64,000 nt of DNA from Erysipelotrichaceae bacterium (GCA_015058955.1 SVBJ01000006.1:1-64000), one strand, 5' to 3'. Shown: positions 46,873 through 54,882, numbered from the stretch's first letter. Numbers and translations: made by a program. The notes: a model not told the origin generated them from the sequence alone.

Positions 46873-46901
46873 TTTACAATTGAAGTGGATTGTTGTAATA
46901 T
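46873..46901 (+). promoter_or_regulatory. Promoter of dapL, positioned for a leaderless transcript
   Basis: TTTACA (46873-46878), 17-base spacer, TAATAT (46896-46901). Only six bases separate the -10 box from the ATG at 46908. Confidence 0.55.
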
Positions 46902-46907
46902 TTAGGT

Positions 46908-48065
46908 ATGCTTAACAGAAACATTCTGAAAATCGACAAGATCAATGCTTTCTCCAGCGCCACTGCCTATGTGGCTCGATATAAAAAGGAACATCCTCAG
47001 CGGGATGTAATTTCGCTTGGCATCGGCGATGTTTCCAAGCCGATCGTAAAGCCGATCATTGAAGCCATGCATAAGGCTGTTGATGATCTGGCTGACATGT
47101 CCAGCTTTCATGGTTATGGCGGATATTATGGTCTTCCGGAATTAAGACAGGCCATAATTGACAATGACTATCCGCAGTTTGGCTTTACCATTGATGAAGT
47201 ATATGTGTCTGACGGCACAAAGTCAGACTGCACCAACATTCTGGAACTGTTTGACATTAACAGCCGCATCCTGATGGCTGATCCGACTTATCCGATCTAC
47301 CGTAACCGGTGCTATGCTCTCTCCCGTGAAGTTTATTTCACGCCGCTTGATGAAAACTATCAGATGGTAATACCGGAAGAGCATTATGATGTCATCTTCA
47401 TCTGCTCACCAAGCAATCCGGTCGGCAATGCCATGACTTATGATGTACTGGAAAAATGGGTCAGCTATGCCGTCAGAGAGAATGCCTACATAATCTATGA
47501 CAATGTCTATGAAGCGTTTATTTCCTCACCGGATGTACCAAAGAGCATTTACGAGATCCCTGAAGCCAGAAAATGTGCAATTGAGTTAAGAAGCTTTTCC
47601 AAGAGAGCTTCATTTACCGGCTTGAGATGTTCATATTTCATTCTTCCTAAAGAGATCGATACTGTTCTGTTTAAGGAAAGAACGATAAACCGTTTCAATG
47701 GTGCTTCCTATGTTGCCCAGGTCGGTGCCCTGGCCAGTTTCCTGCCTGAAAGCAGGGAACTGCTGCAGAAAAACATTGAAATCTATAAGGAAAACATTAC
47801 CTTCCTGAAGAAGAGCTTTGAAAAGATGGGCTTTGAGGTGACCGGAGGCGTGGACAGTCCATACATCTGGGTAAAAAACAAAGAAAACATCAGCAGTTTT
47901 GAATATTTCCATAAGATCCTCAACGAAATCAATGTGATTATTGTACCAGGTGCCATTTTCGGTCCTCATGGAGAAGGGTACTTCCGTGTTTCAGGACTGG
48001 GTACGATAGAAAACAGCCGCAGGGCTGTTGAAAGGTTCCAGAGATACTATGAAGAAAGCCATTAG
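46908..48065 (+). CDS. dapL: LL-diaminopimelate aminotransferase (DapL-type class I aminotransferase)
   Basis: The 385-aa PLP enzyme matches the DapL pattern: SLGIGDVSKPI near residue 37, HGYGGYYGLPELRQAI near 67, VSDGTKSDCTNI near 101, DPTYPIYRNR near 125, SPSNPVGNAM near 166, the PLP lysine in ELRSFSKRASFTGLRCSYF near 220-238, and the INRFNGASYVAQVGA segment. DapL makes LL-diaminopimelate from tetrahydrodipicolinate in one step for lysine and peptidoglycan. It is somewhat shorter than the usual 410 aa, and a related aminotransferase role is possible. There is no usable ribosome site; AGG lies one base before the ATG. The end overlaps the transporter gene by 17 bases. Confidence 0.85.
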   Translation: MLNRNILKIDKINAFSSATAYVARYKKEHPQRDVISLGIGDVSKPIVKPIIEAMHKAVDDLADMSSFHGYGGYYGLPELRQAIIDNDYPQFGFTIDEVYVSDGTKSDCTNILELFDINSRILMADPTYPIYRNRCYALSREVYFTPLDENYQMVIPEEHYDVIFICSPSNPVGNAMTYDVLEKWVSYAVRENAYIIYDNVYEAFISSPDVPKSIYEIPEARKCAIELRSFSKRASFTGLRCSYFILPKEIDTVLFKERTINRFNGASYVAQVGALASFLPESRELLQKNIEIYKENITFLKKSFEKMGFEVTGGVDSPYIWVKNKENISSFEYFHKILNEINVIIVPGAIFGPHGEGYFRVSGLGTIENSRRAVERFQRYYEESH

Positions 48066-49224
48066 CGTCATCACCCTGATATCACTGATCCTGGGCATAT
48101 TCTTCGGTTTCTATGGCAGGGATCTTGTCGGTAAGATTGAATTTGTCGGCAGTACCTATATTACCGTTCTGAAATATCTGATTCTGCCGGTCATCTTTAC
48201 TTCGATATCAGTATCGATATATCAGTCAGCTGGTAACAGGGAATTTCTGGTCTTGAGAGCTGTTGTACTGTTTCTGGGAATGTTCGTAATATCGTTTCTG
48301 CTTTCCAGCGTGATAGTACTGCTGATTGATCCGGCTAAGGGAGCTGAATTTCTCTCCAGTGAGACGGCTGTCAGTACTCTTGACATAAGGATAGGTGATT
48401 TCTTCATCAATCTGCTGCCAAAGGATATTGCCGGACTGTTTACCGGCAAGTATCTGTTCTTCATCATTGTACTGTCATATCTTTTTGGATTAATTTCACA
48501 CCGGACGAAAGCAGAGAAGGTCATAAATGTAATAATAAAAATCAGGGACTTCTGTTACCGGATCCTTAATTATCTGCAGTATGTGACGCCTATGGCGGTA
48601 TTTTCTCTGATTGCCACAGCCATCAACCGCTTTGGCATGGATACGATAATGGCCGGCCTGAAGTACATCCTGACGGCATATGTCTGCGGTATAGCGGTAT
48701 TGGTTATCGTTATGATCCTGCCTCTGAAGTACTACTGCAGACTCCCGTTAAGGGAACTGTTACGCAAGATCTCACCGATCTGGCTGATTACCCTGTCAAC
48801 GTGTTCTTCGGCAGCAACACTGCCTTATACGATAAAACTGTGCAGGGAAGACCTGAAGATCGATCCGGACATCACGGACATAGTAGTTCCGTTAGGCTGC
48901 ACGATCCACATGTGCGGTGGAGCGGTATCATTCTCCCTGCTGGGACTGTTCTGTGCCAGAGCCTTTGGACTGAACCTGGATCTGGGAGCTTATCTGTACA
49001 TGCTGATGATTGCCGTAATACTTAACATGTCGGCACCTGGCATTCCTTCCGGCGGTGTGGTCATAGGGGCAACGTATCTGGAAATGATGGGGCTGCCGCT
49101 GACCTTCATCGGACTGTATACCGGAATATACAAGATCCTGGACATGCTGTATACAACCCTGAATGTCACCGGTGACATCAGCGCCAATGTCATCCTGGAT
49201 CACATAATAAAAAAAGAAAAATGA
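48049..49224 (+). CDS. Dicarboxylate/amino acid:cation symporter (DAACS family)
   Basis: The 391-aa polytopic protein belongs to the sodium/proton-glutamate/dicarboxylate family. Helical segments follow the GltP/GltT pattern, with a TLSTCSSAATLPYTIKLC serine-rich hairpin near residue 247-264, PLGCTIHMCGGAVSF near 282, and ILNMSAPGIPSGGVVIGATYL near 322-342. An upstream TTG at 48028 is possible; ATG 48049 has AAAGG upstream and a better N-terminus. The overlap with dapL suggests co-expression. Uptake of aspartate or glutamate would feed the diaminopimelate route, but this is inference. Confidence 0.88.
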   Translation: MKKAISVITLISLILGIFFGFYGRDLVGKIEFVGSTYITVLKYLILPVIFTSISVSIYQSAGNREFLVLRAVVLFLGMFVISFLLSSVIVLLIDPAKGAEFLSSETAVSTLDIRIGDFFINLLPKDIAGLFTGKYLFFIIVLSYLFGLISHRTKAEKVINVIIKIRDFCYRILNYLQYVTPMAVFSLIATAINRFGMDTIMAGLKYILTAYVCGIAVLVIVMILPLKYYCRLPLRELLRKISPIWLITLSTCSSAATLPYTIKLCREDLKIDPDITDIVVPLGCTIHMCGGAVSFSLLGLFCARAFGLNLDLGAYLYMLMIAVILNMSAPGIPSGGVVIGATYLEMMGLPLTFIGLYTGIYKILDMLYTTLNVTGDISANVILDHIIKKEK

Positions 49225-49243
49225 GTGTGAAACTCATTTTTTT
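49220..49243 (+). terminator. Terminator between symporter and murI
   Basis: AATGAGT pairs with ACTCATT around GTGAA, followed by a T-run; the stop codon is inside the stem. It also lies at the end of the convergent murI. Confidence 0.85.
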
Positions 49244-49941
49244 GTGAAGTGAAATTCCAGGGTACCCGGCTTATCTGATTCGTGATACTCATTCATCAGC
49301 TGCAGCTGTCTTCTGGTTTCGCGGGCCACACCGTTTGATCCGTCAATGATATCGGCATCCGGAAATCTTTTCTGAATGTCTTCCTTAATGAAAGGATAGT
49401 GGGTGCAGCCTAATACGATGCAGTCGATGTTTTTGTCACCATATTGTTCCTTAATGGAATCCAGTATGATGTCAACTGCTTCCGGTACATGGTTTTCAAT
49501 GGCATCAGCCAGACCATAGCAGGCTAAAGGATAGATCTTCTGATTGGGACGGATGTTGTCATTGACCAGCTGACTCATTCTTTCTGAAGCAATCGTACCC
49601 GGTGTCGCCAGAACAAGTATGTTGGAATAGTTGCTGTCACAGGCGAGCTTGACAGCCGGTACGGTTCCTATGAAAGTAATATCCGGGTATTTTCTCATTA
49701 AGGCATGACGGCATCTGGTGGTTGCGGTATTGCAGGCGATCACGATCAGTCTGCAGTCTCTTTCCTTAAGGTATTCGACGATGTTGCTGGTGATTTCCAG
49801 CAGCTGTTCGTCGGTTTTTTCTCCATAAGGATTATTGGCAGAGTCACCGTAAAAAATGTAGTCATAGCCCGGTAAAAGTCTGACTACTTCTTCCAAAACT
49901 GTTAATCCGCCGATTCCTGAATCAAATACACCGATATTCAT
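49234..49941 (-). CDS. murI: Glutamate racemase
   Basis: The 235-aa enzyme makes D-glutamate for peptidoglycan. It begins IGVFDSGIGGLTVLEEV with the first catalytic region, then FYGDSANNPYGEKT, the catalytic cysteine in VIACNTATTRCRH near residue 70, and the second cysteine in VLGCTHYPFI near 180. The frame runs six codons further upstream to a TTG, but that region is the promoter itself. ATG 49941 gives the family start. It has no ribosome site, and the -10 box ends six to eight bases before the ATG, which points to a leaderless mRNA. Confidence 0.93.
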   Translation of the reverse strand: MNIGVFDSGIGGLTVLEEVVRLLPGYDYIFYGDSANNPYGEKTDEQLLEITSNIVEYLKERDCRLIVIACNTATTRCRHALMRKYPDITFIGTVPAVKLACDSNYSNILVLATPGTIASERMSQLVNDNIRPNQKIYPLACYGLADAIENHVPEAVDIILDSIKEQYGDKNIDCIVLGCTHYPFIKEDIQKRFPDADIIDGSNGVARETRRQLQLMNEYHESDKPGTLEFHFTKK

Positions 49942-49947
49942 GAAACT

Positions 49948-49978
49948 ATTATATAACAATCGCGATAATAAATGTCAA
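49948..49978 (-). promoter_or_regulatory. Promoter of murI, positioned for a leaderless transcript
   Basis: On the minus strand TTGACA (49973-49978), 17-base spacer, TATATA (49950-49955) in a TGTTATATAAT context; TATAAT is in register two bases later. The ATG follows after six to eight bases. Confidence 0.75.
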
Positions 49979-49981
49979 AAA

Positions 49982-49990
49982 TGGTATGAT
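49982..49990 (+). promoter_or_regulatory. Extended -10 of TPR-DUF4037 operon
   Basis: TGGTATGAT lies 35 bases before the ATG at 50026. It is back-to-back with the murI promoter. Confidence 0.45.
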
Positions 49991-50025
49991 ATAGTCAGAT
50001 AAGGAAAACATGGAAGGTAAGAAAG

Positions 50026-50868
50026 ATGAGCAGTGACAGGATCCTGAAACCGGAAGATTATCTGGAACCGGAATGTGTGATATGTGACAAGCCGGTTGGA
50101 ACAAAGCAGAAGATACAGCGCATTCCGCAGGGACGTATTTCACAGCGCCTTGATGAACTGATGGGCAAGGGAGAATATGGTCAGGCGGAGAATCTGCTGA
50201 AGTACTGGGTTGCAGAAGCAAAGGCAAACGGGGATCAGCAGGGTGAATTCATGGTATATAACGAAATGATGGGTTATTACCGTAAAATGGGACTGAAAGA
50301 ACAGGCTTATGAAGCGATAAATAAAGCTTTAGAGTTACTGCCAACCCTGGAATATGAACATACCGTGTCCGGTGCAACCTGCTATACCAACGCAGCAACT
50401 GTCTATACAGCTTTTAATGAGCCTGAAAAGGCACTTGAACTGTTCAGAATGGCTGAAGAAATCTATCTTGCCAATATGCAGAACAATGAATACAAGTATG
50501 CTTCGCTTTGTAATAACATGGCTCTGGCCATGGTACAGCTGAAGCAGTTTGATGAAGCTGACAGATCATATCGCCGATCACTGGAAGTTCTGCAGCAGTG
50601 CCCTCAGAGTGAACTGGAGAAGGCAATGGCCTGGCTTAATATCGCTGATGCCATAATTGCTAAAAAAGGTGTCAGTGAGGAAAGTGAGAATGAGATTGTT
50701 GAATATCTTTACAATGCTCAGCTGTGTCTGGATGATGACTCTGTTGAACGTGATTCGTACTATGCTTTTGTACGGGACAAGTGTTACCCGATATATGAGT
50801 ATTTCCAGTGGTACAGCTATGCTGAGGAACTGAAGGAAAGGATCAGAGAGATCAATGAAAGGGCTTGA
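50026..50868 (+). CDS. TPR-repeat protein partnered with DUF4037 protein
   Basis: The 280-aa soluble protein has a short N-terminus with a C-x-x-C pair (CVICDKPVG, residues 17-25) and then about five helical TPR-like repeats (for example AYEAINKALELLPTLE, ALELFRMAEEIYLAN, ADRSYRRSLEVLQQC). TPRs bind other proteins. The gene overlaps the following DUF4037 gene by 14 bases, so the products are made together and probably interact. A GGAAGGTAAG ribosome site is present. No enzymatic motif is visible. Confidence 0.72.
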   Translation: MSSDRILKPEDYLEPECVICDKPVGTKQKIQRIPQGRISQRLDELMGKGEYGQAENLLKYWVAEAKANGDQQGEFMVYNEMMGYYRKMGLKEQAYEAINKALELLPTLEYEHTVSGATCYTNAATVYTAFNEPEKALELFRMAEEIYLANMQNNEYKYASLCNNMALAMVQLKQFDEADRSYRRSLEVLQQCPQSELEKAMAWLNIADAIIAKKGVSEESENEIVEYLYNAQLCLDDDSVERDSYYAFVRDKCYPIYEYFQWYSYAEELKERIREINERA

Positions 50869-51796
50869 ACTGTCACGTCTGTATTACCGGCAGGAAGGTG
50901 TCAGAATGCTGGATGAGCAGTTTCCGGGTCTGAGAAGTAAAATTGCTGCAGGGCTGATAGGCTCAGGTTCGGAGTGTTATGGCTATGATGACGAGATATC
51001 ACAGGACCATGACTTTGAACCTGGATTCTGTCTGTTTCTGCCTGGTGAAGATATCGTGGATGATAAGACAGCATTCCTGCTGGAAAAAGCCTATAATAAA
51101 CTTCCTAAAACGTTTATGGGATACAGCCGACCGCGGCTGTCACCGGTAGGAGGAAACAGACATGGTGTCTTCAGAGTAAGTGAATACTTTGAAAACCGCA
51201 TCGGCAGCAGGGATGGCAGCATATCAGTATATCAGTGGCTGAATCTGCCGGAATATGTGCTGCTGGAATGCATCAACGGCGATATTTTTGAAGATGAAGG
51301 CAATGTCATTACTTCAATCAGACAGAAACTGGAGTATTACCCGGAAGACATCCGCAAGAAAAAAATAGCCGGATATCTGATCATGATGAATCAGTCCGGA
51401 CAGTATAATTATGAAAGATGCCTGCAGAGAAATGATCATGGTGCTGCTGCATTATGTCTCAATGAGTTTGTCAATGCTGCCATTCATGTAACATACCGGC
51501 TTAACCGCAGATATACACCATATTACAAATGGATGTTTACCGGATTACGCCAGCTGGAAAAACTGTCAGTCATCGCCGAGTTCTGTGAATATCTGCTTAA
51601 TTCCGGTTCTTCTGAAACGGAAATTGACGCAAAGAAGGAAATGATCAGAAATGTCAGTGCTCTGATCATTGATGAACTGCAGAATCAAAAGCTTACTGAA
51701 TCAGACAGTGATGATCTGGAAAAGCAGGCTGAAAATGTCAACCGCAGAATAACGGATAACAATATCCGTAATATGAATATCCTGGTCGGAGTATGA
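50855..51796 (+). CDS. DUF4037 protein (nucleotidyltransferase-like)
   Basis: The 313-aa protein has a nucleotidyltransferase-like opening: GLIGSGSECYGYDDEISQDHDFEPGF near residues 34-59, which provides a GS motif followed by an acidic D-x-D-like pair (QDHDF). The rest is helical, with conserved-looking VYQWLNLPEYVLLECINGDIFED and CLNEFVNAAIHVTYRLNRRYTPYYKWMF segments. The latter recalls the substrate-binding helices of HEPN/NTase-like folds. DUF4037 proteins have no established function known to me. Overlap with the TPR gene defines a two-gene operon. Nucleotide transfer onto a protein, tRNA or small molecule is a hypothesis only. Confidence 0.68.
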   Translation: MKGLELSRLYYRQEGVRMLDEQFPGLRSKIAAGLIGSGSECYGYDDEISQDHDFEPGFCLFLPGEDIVDDKTAFLLEKAYNKLPKTFMGYSRPRLSPVGGNRHGVFRVSEYFENRIGSRDGSISVYQWLNLPEYVLLECINGDIFEDEGNVITSIRQKLEYYPEDIRKKKIAGYLIMMNQSGQYNYERCLQRNDHGAAALCLNEFVNAAIHVTYRLNRRYTPYYKWMFTGLRQLEKLSVIAEFCEYLLNSGSSETEIDAKKEMIRNVSALIIDELQNQKLTESDSDDLEKQAENVNRRITDNNIRNMNILVGV

Positions 51797-51831
51797 CTCT
51801 GACCCCCATAAGAAAGGAAAGGAGATAGAAG

Positions 51832-52014
51832 ATGGAACCAAAGGATTTAGTATTGGAAGCAATGAAGAAGTTCGGTGCTCCGGTAGCTGCCGGAAAGATC
51901 GCTGAACTGACCGGACTGGACCGCAAGGTCGTTGACAAGGCATTCGCTGCCCTCAAGAAGGAAGGTCTGATCGTTTCACCGGTTCGCTGCAAGTGGGAAC
52001 CTGCTGAAAAGTAA
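51832..52014 (+). CDS. 60-aa winged-helix DNA-binding protein
   Basis: The 60-aa protein is a compact winged helix: VLEAMKKFGAPVAAGKIAELTGLDRKVVDKAFAALKKEGLIVSP, in which helix 2-turn-helix 3 would read DNA and the end SPVRCKWEP forms the wing. Similar stand-alone mini-regulators occur in many Firmicutes. The target is unknown. It has a strong AAAGGAGA ribosome site and a terminator immediately downstream. Codons are biased towards preferred ones, suggesting high expression despite the small size. Confidence 0.78.
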   Translation: MEPKDLVLEAMKKFGAPVAAGKIAELTGLDRKVVDKAFAALKKEGLIVSPVRCKWEPAEK

Positions 52015-52043
52015 AAATGGGATCATGTTAATCCCATTTTTTT
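52015..52043 (+). terminator. Terminator between winged-helix gene and RluA-family gene
   Basis: AAATGGGAT pairs with ATCCCATTT around CATGTTA and is followed by T-run; usable on both strands. Confidence 0.87.
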
Positions 52044-52907
52044 CATGTCTAAAGGCAAATCTGATTCAAACAGCATCATTTCACCCGTGATCGGATGAGG
52101 AAAACTGAGTCTGTTCACGTGAAGACACTGTCTGGACATCGAATCAGGTATCCGGTTATAGAGCTTGTCTCCCAACAGTGGATGTCCAATGTATGCCATG
52201 TGTACTCTGATCTGATGAGTACGTCCGGTCTGAGTTTCTATTTTCAGCAATGAGGCACCGGGTATCTGCTTTTCAACGTGGTAGAGTGTGACTGCTTCGT
52301 GACCTTTGCCGTTTTCACAGACTGCTCGCTCAATGCGGTCTGGTGAAGGTCGGTATATTGGTCTGTCAATTATCCCGTCTGTTTCCGTAAAGTTGCCTGA
52401 AACAATAGCAGTATACTGCTTTCTTATCTGATGATCTCTCATCATCCCTGATAACAGGGCACCGCTGTAAAGATTACGGGCCAGAAGAACAAAACCTGAA
52501 GTGTCACCATCCAGACGGGTAATGCAGCGGTTGGTATAGGTTTCGCCTTTACTGTGATAATAGTGGGAAAGGGCATTTGCCAGTGTCCTGTCATAGTTTT
52601 CATAGGAAGGATGGACCGGCATGAAGGCAGGCTTATTGACGACAATTATATCCTGATCTTCATAAACTATGTCCAGTGGAATGTCAGTATCGACAACCAT
52701 TTCGTTATCATCGTGTTCATCAAAGACGACTCTGATCAAATCGTTAAGTTTAAGCCTGGTTGTTAGTTTAGTTTTTAAACCGTTGAGAAAAACTCCATCG
52801 GTTTCCTTGAGAAAGGAGAGACACTTCTTGGAGTAATTGCGCTTAAGCAAAAATTCCTTAATACTGGTTGTCTCAGTATCACTGACATATTCAAAAATTC
52901 TGATCAT
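52023..52907 (-). CDS. RluA-family pseudouridine synthase
   Basis: The 294-aa protein isomerises uridine to pseudouridine in rRNA or tRNA. An S4-like N-terminal domain (residues 10-65) is followed by the catalytic domain with IVYEDQDIIVVNKPAFMPVHPS near 80-101. The catalytic-Asp motif is TRLDGDTSGFVLLA near 130-143 (usual HRLDxxTSG, here Thr for His). GRTHQIRVHMAYIGHPLLGDKLY near 229-251 completes the fold. RluC, RluD and RluA paralogues cannot be told apart here. Its message probably starts at TTCAAT-17-TATGAT inside the divergent Nudix gene. It shares the downstream terminator with the winged-helix gene. Confidence 0.88.
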   Translation of the reverse strand: MIRIFEYVSDTETTSIKEFLLKRNYSKKCLSFLKETDGVFLNGLKTKLTTRLKLNDLIRVVFDEHDDNEMVVDTDIPLDIVYEDQDIIVVNKPAFMPVHPSYENYDRTLANALSHYYHSKGETYTNRCITRLDGDTSGFVLLARNLYSGALLSGMMRDHQIRKQYTAIVSGNFTETDGIIDRPIYRPSPDRIERAVCENGKGHEAVTLYHVEKQIPGASLLKIETQTGRTHQIRVHMAYIGHPLLGDKLYNRIPDSMSRQCLHVNRLSFPHPITGEMMLFESDLPLDMKKMGLT

Positions 52908-52914
52908 GTTTGAG

Positions 52915-52943
52915 TTTACCCGTTTACCTTAATAGTCTATCAT
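52915..52943 (+). promoter_or_regulatory. Promoter of Nudix gene, positioned for a leaderless transcript
   Basis: TTTACC (52915-52920), 17-base spacer, TATCAT (52938-52943). Only six bases lie between the -10 box and the ATG at 52950. Confidence 0.5.
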
Positions 52944-52949
52944 AATGTT

Positions 52950-53513
52950 ATGAAATCCATTATTGAAAATTACATTCCCGTTAACCGGCAGGAAGAAAAA
53001 GACAGAGAATTAATGCTGCAGATCATTGAGCATGAAGGCATTCCTTTAGGCAGGGAGCCTGAAGCTCATTTTACGGTTTCAGCAATTGTACTAAATCATC
53101 AGAGAGACCAGTTCCTTTTTGTCTATCATAATCTTTACGACAGCTGGAGTTGGATGGGCGGACACATGGATGGTGATCCTGATCCGAAAAGAGTGATCCT
53201 GAAGGAAGTAGGGGAAGAGTCCGGTCTTACAGATGTCAGCTTCATTTCAGACGACATCATTTCCCTGGAAGTACTGACAGTTGAAGGGCACGTTAAAAGA
53301 GGTCAGTATGTTTCCAGCCATCTTCATCTCAATGTGACATATCTGCTGGAAGCTGACAGTAATGCACCTCTTAGGATCAAGCCGGATGAGAACAGGGGAG
53401 TCAGGTGGTTTCCGCTGGATCAGTTCACCTCGGTATCAAATGAAAAATGGTTCAATGAACACATATACAACAAACTATACCGGAGAATATTATCAATTAT
53501 GAACAATGACTGA
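52950..53513 (+). CDS. Nudix-domain hydrolase with altered Nudix box
   Basis: The 187-aa protein has the Nudix fold: a beta-strand HFTVSAIVLNHQRDQFLFVYH, then WSWMGGHMDGDPDPKRVILKEVGEESGL at 66-93. Against the consensus G-x5-E-x7-REUxEExGU, the first Glu is Pro77 and the RE pair is Lys85-Glu86; Glu89 and Glu90 are kept. A related set of Firmicutes Nudix proteins also has this N-terminal VNRQEEKDRELM segment. The substrate is unknown. The ATG has no ribosome site and follows the -10 box by six bases. A terminator starts within the last codons. Confidence 0.82.
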   Translation: MKSIIENYIPVNRQEEKDRELMLQIIEHEGIPLGREPEAHFTVSAIVLNHQRDQFLFVYHNLYDSWSWMGGHMDGDPDPKRVILKEVGEESGLTDVSFISDDIISLEVLTVEGHVKRGQYVSSHLHLNVTYLLEADSNAPLRIKPDENRGVRWFPLDQFTSVSNEKWFNEHIYNKLYRRILSIMNND

Positions 53514-53528
53514 AAGGTCATTTTTCTT
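53505..53528 (+). terminator. Terminator of Nudix gene
   Basis: AATGAC pairs with GTCATT around TGAAAG, which contains the stop codon; T-run follows. Confidence 0.75.
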
Positions 53529-53560
53529 TTGAAAAAAATATCTGTGACATATCAACTTTG

Positions 53561-53589
53561 TTGAATATGAACATGAATTGTAATAAAAT
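53561..53589 (+). promoter_or_regulatory. Promoter of CofE-like gene
   Basis: TTGAAT (53561-53566), 17-base spacer, TAAAAT (53584-53589), 36 bases before the ATG. Confidence 0.65.
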
Positions 53590-53625
53590 TTTAAGTGTGT
53601 TTTTTCACAGAGAGGTGACCATATT

Positions 53626-54816
53626 ATGTCAAGAAAAGTTGGAACTGTATCAATGGGCATCAGATGTCCTATCATCAGAGAAGGCGACAATCTCGCTGAA
53701 ATCGTAGTAAACAGCGTACTTGAAGCTGCACAGTCAGAAGGCTTCAGCTTAAGAGACAGAGACGTTATTTCCATCACGGAATCAATCGTTGCCAGAAGTC
53801 AGGGCAACTACATATCCGTCAATGACATTGCCCGGGATGTTAAGGCAAAACTGGGCGGTGAAACCGTTGGCGTTATCTTCCCGATTCTTTCCCGTAACAG
53901 ATTTGCCATCTGCCTGAAGGGAATTGCCATGGGAAGCAAGAAAATCGTTCTGATGCTGTCTTATCCACGTGATGAAGTCGGCAACCAGTTATTAACGGAA
54001 GACCAGCTTGATGAAGCAGGTATTAATCCTTATTCAACTGTTCTGACCTTAAAGCAGTACAGAGATCTGTTTGGAGAAAACAGACATCCGTTTACCGGTG
54101 TGGACTATGTTCAGTACTATTCTGACTTGATCAGGGAAACTGGCTGTGATGTCGAAGTTGTCTTCGCCAATCATGCCACAGACATTCTTTCTTATACAAA
54201 AAATGTCATCAACTGTGACATTCATACCAGAAAGAGAACCAAGAGGATCCTGCAGCGGGCCGGTGCGAAAGTCTGCTCAATGGATGATCTCAACACTTCT
54301 TCAATTGACGGATCAGGCTATAACGCCAGATATGGTCTGTTAGGTTCAAACAAGGCTACAGAAGATACCGTTAAGCTGTTCCCGAGAGACTGCCAGGATC
54401 TGGTAGAAGACATTCAGAAGATGATTCTGGAAAAGACCGGAAAGCATGTCGAAGTCATGGTATACGGTGACGGCGCCTTCAAGGACCCGGTTGGAAAGAT
54501 CTGGGAACTTGCTGACCCGGTTGTATCACCAGCTTCAACTGCAGGCTTACAGGGCACTCCAAATGAACTGAAACTGAAATATCTGGCAGACAACGACTTT
54601 GCTGAACTGTCAGGTGAAGAACTCAAGAAGGCTATAGAAGCCAGAATCAGAGCAAAGGATCAAAACCTGGTTGGCCGCATGGAATCTGAAGGAACCACTC
54701 CAAGACAGCTGACTGACCTGATTGGTTCACTCTGTGACCTGACCAGCGGTTCAGGCGATAAGGGAACGCCGGTTGTTCTGGTTCAGGGTTATTTCGATAA
54801 CTATACCGCAGAATAA
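53626..54816 (+). CDS. CofE-like protein (coenzyme F420:L-glutamate ligase family)
   Basis: The 396-aa protein matches the F420 ligase family from the start. It has TVSMGIRCPIIREGDNLAEIVVNS, then the SLRDRDVISITESIVARSQGNYI block that corresponds to the GDVLVVTQKIVSKAEGR region of CofE, and a C-terminal glutamate-rich part (VMVYGDGAFKDPVGKIWELADPVVSPA). CofE adds glutamates to coenzyme F420 in archaea and actinobacteria. No F420 biosynthesis gene is seen here, and Firmicutes of this type are not known to make F420. It may ligate glutamate to another molecule. It has a good AGAGGTG ribosome site and is monocistronic. Preferred codons suggest robust expression. Confidence 0.8.
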   Translation: MSRKVGTVSMGIRCPIIREGDNLAEIVVNSVLEAAQSEGFSLRDRDVISITESIVARSQGNYISVNDIARDVKAKLGGETVGVIFPILSRNRFAICLKGIAMGSKKIVLMLSYPRDEVGNQLLTEDQLDEAGINPYSTVLTLKQYRDLFGENRHPFTGVDYVQYYSDLIRETGCDVEVVFANHATDILSYTKNVINCDIHTRKRTKRILQRAGAKVCSMDDLNTSSIDGSGYNARYGLLGSNKATEDTVKLFPRDCQDLVEDIQKMILEKTGKHVEVMVYGDGAFKDPVGKIWELADPVVSPASTAGLQGTPNELKLKYLADNDFAELSGEELKKAIEARIRAKDQNLVGRMESEGTTPRQLTDLIGSLCDLTSGSGDKGTPVVLVQGYFDNYTAE

Positions 54817-54840
54817 GGGAATCACACGATTCCCTTTATT
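54817..54840 (+). terminator. Terminator of CofE-like gene
   Basis: GGGAATC, loop ACAC, GATTCCC, then TTTATTTT, directly after the stop. Confidence 0.85.
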
Positions 54841-54882
54841 TTCAGGGTTAACCCGGTTGAGCTCAAAGAGCGAAACGAACAA

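Noticed and set aside
46861-46907. Search for a lysine riboswitch upstream of dapL
   Set aside because: Only about 47 bases lie between the glycosidase terminator and dapL, too short for a lysine riboswitch, and no structure was found.
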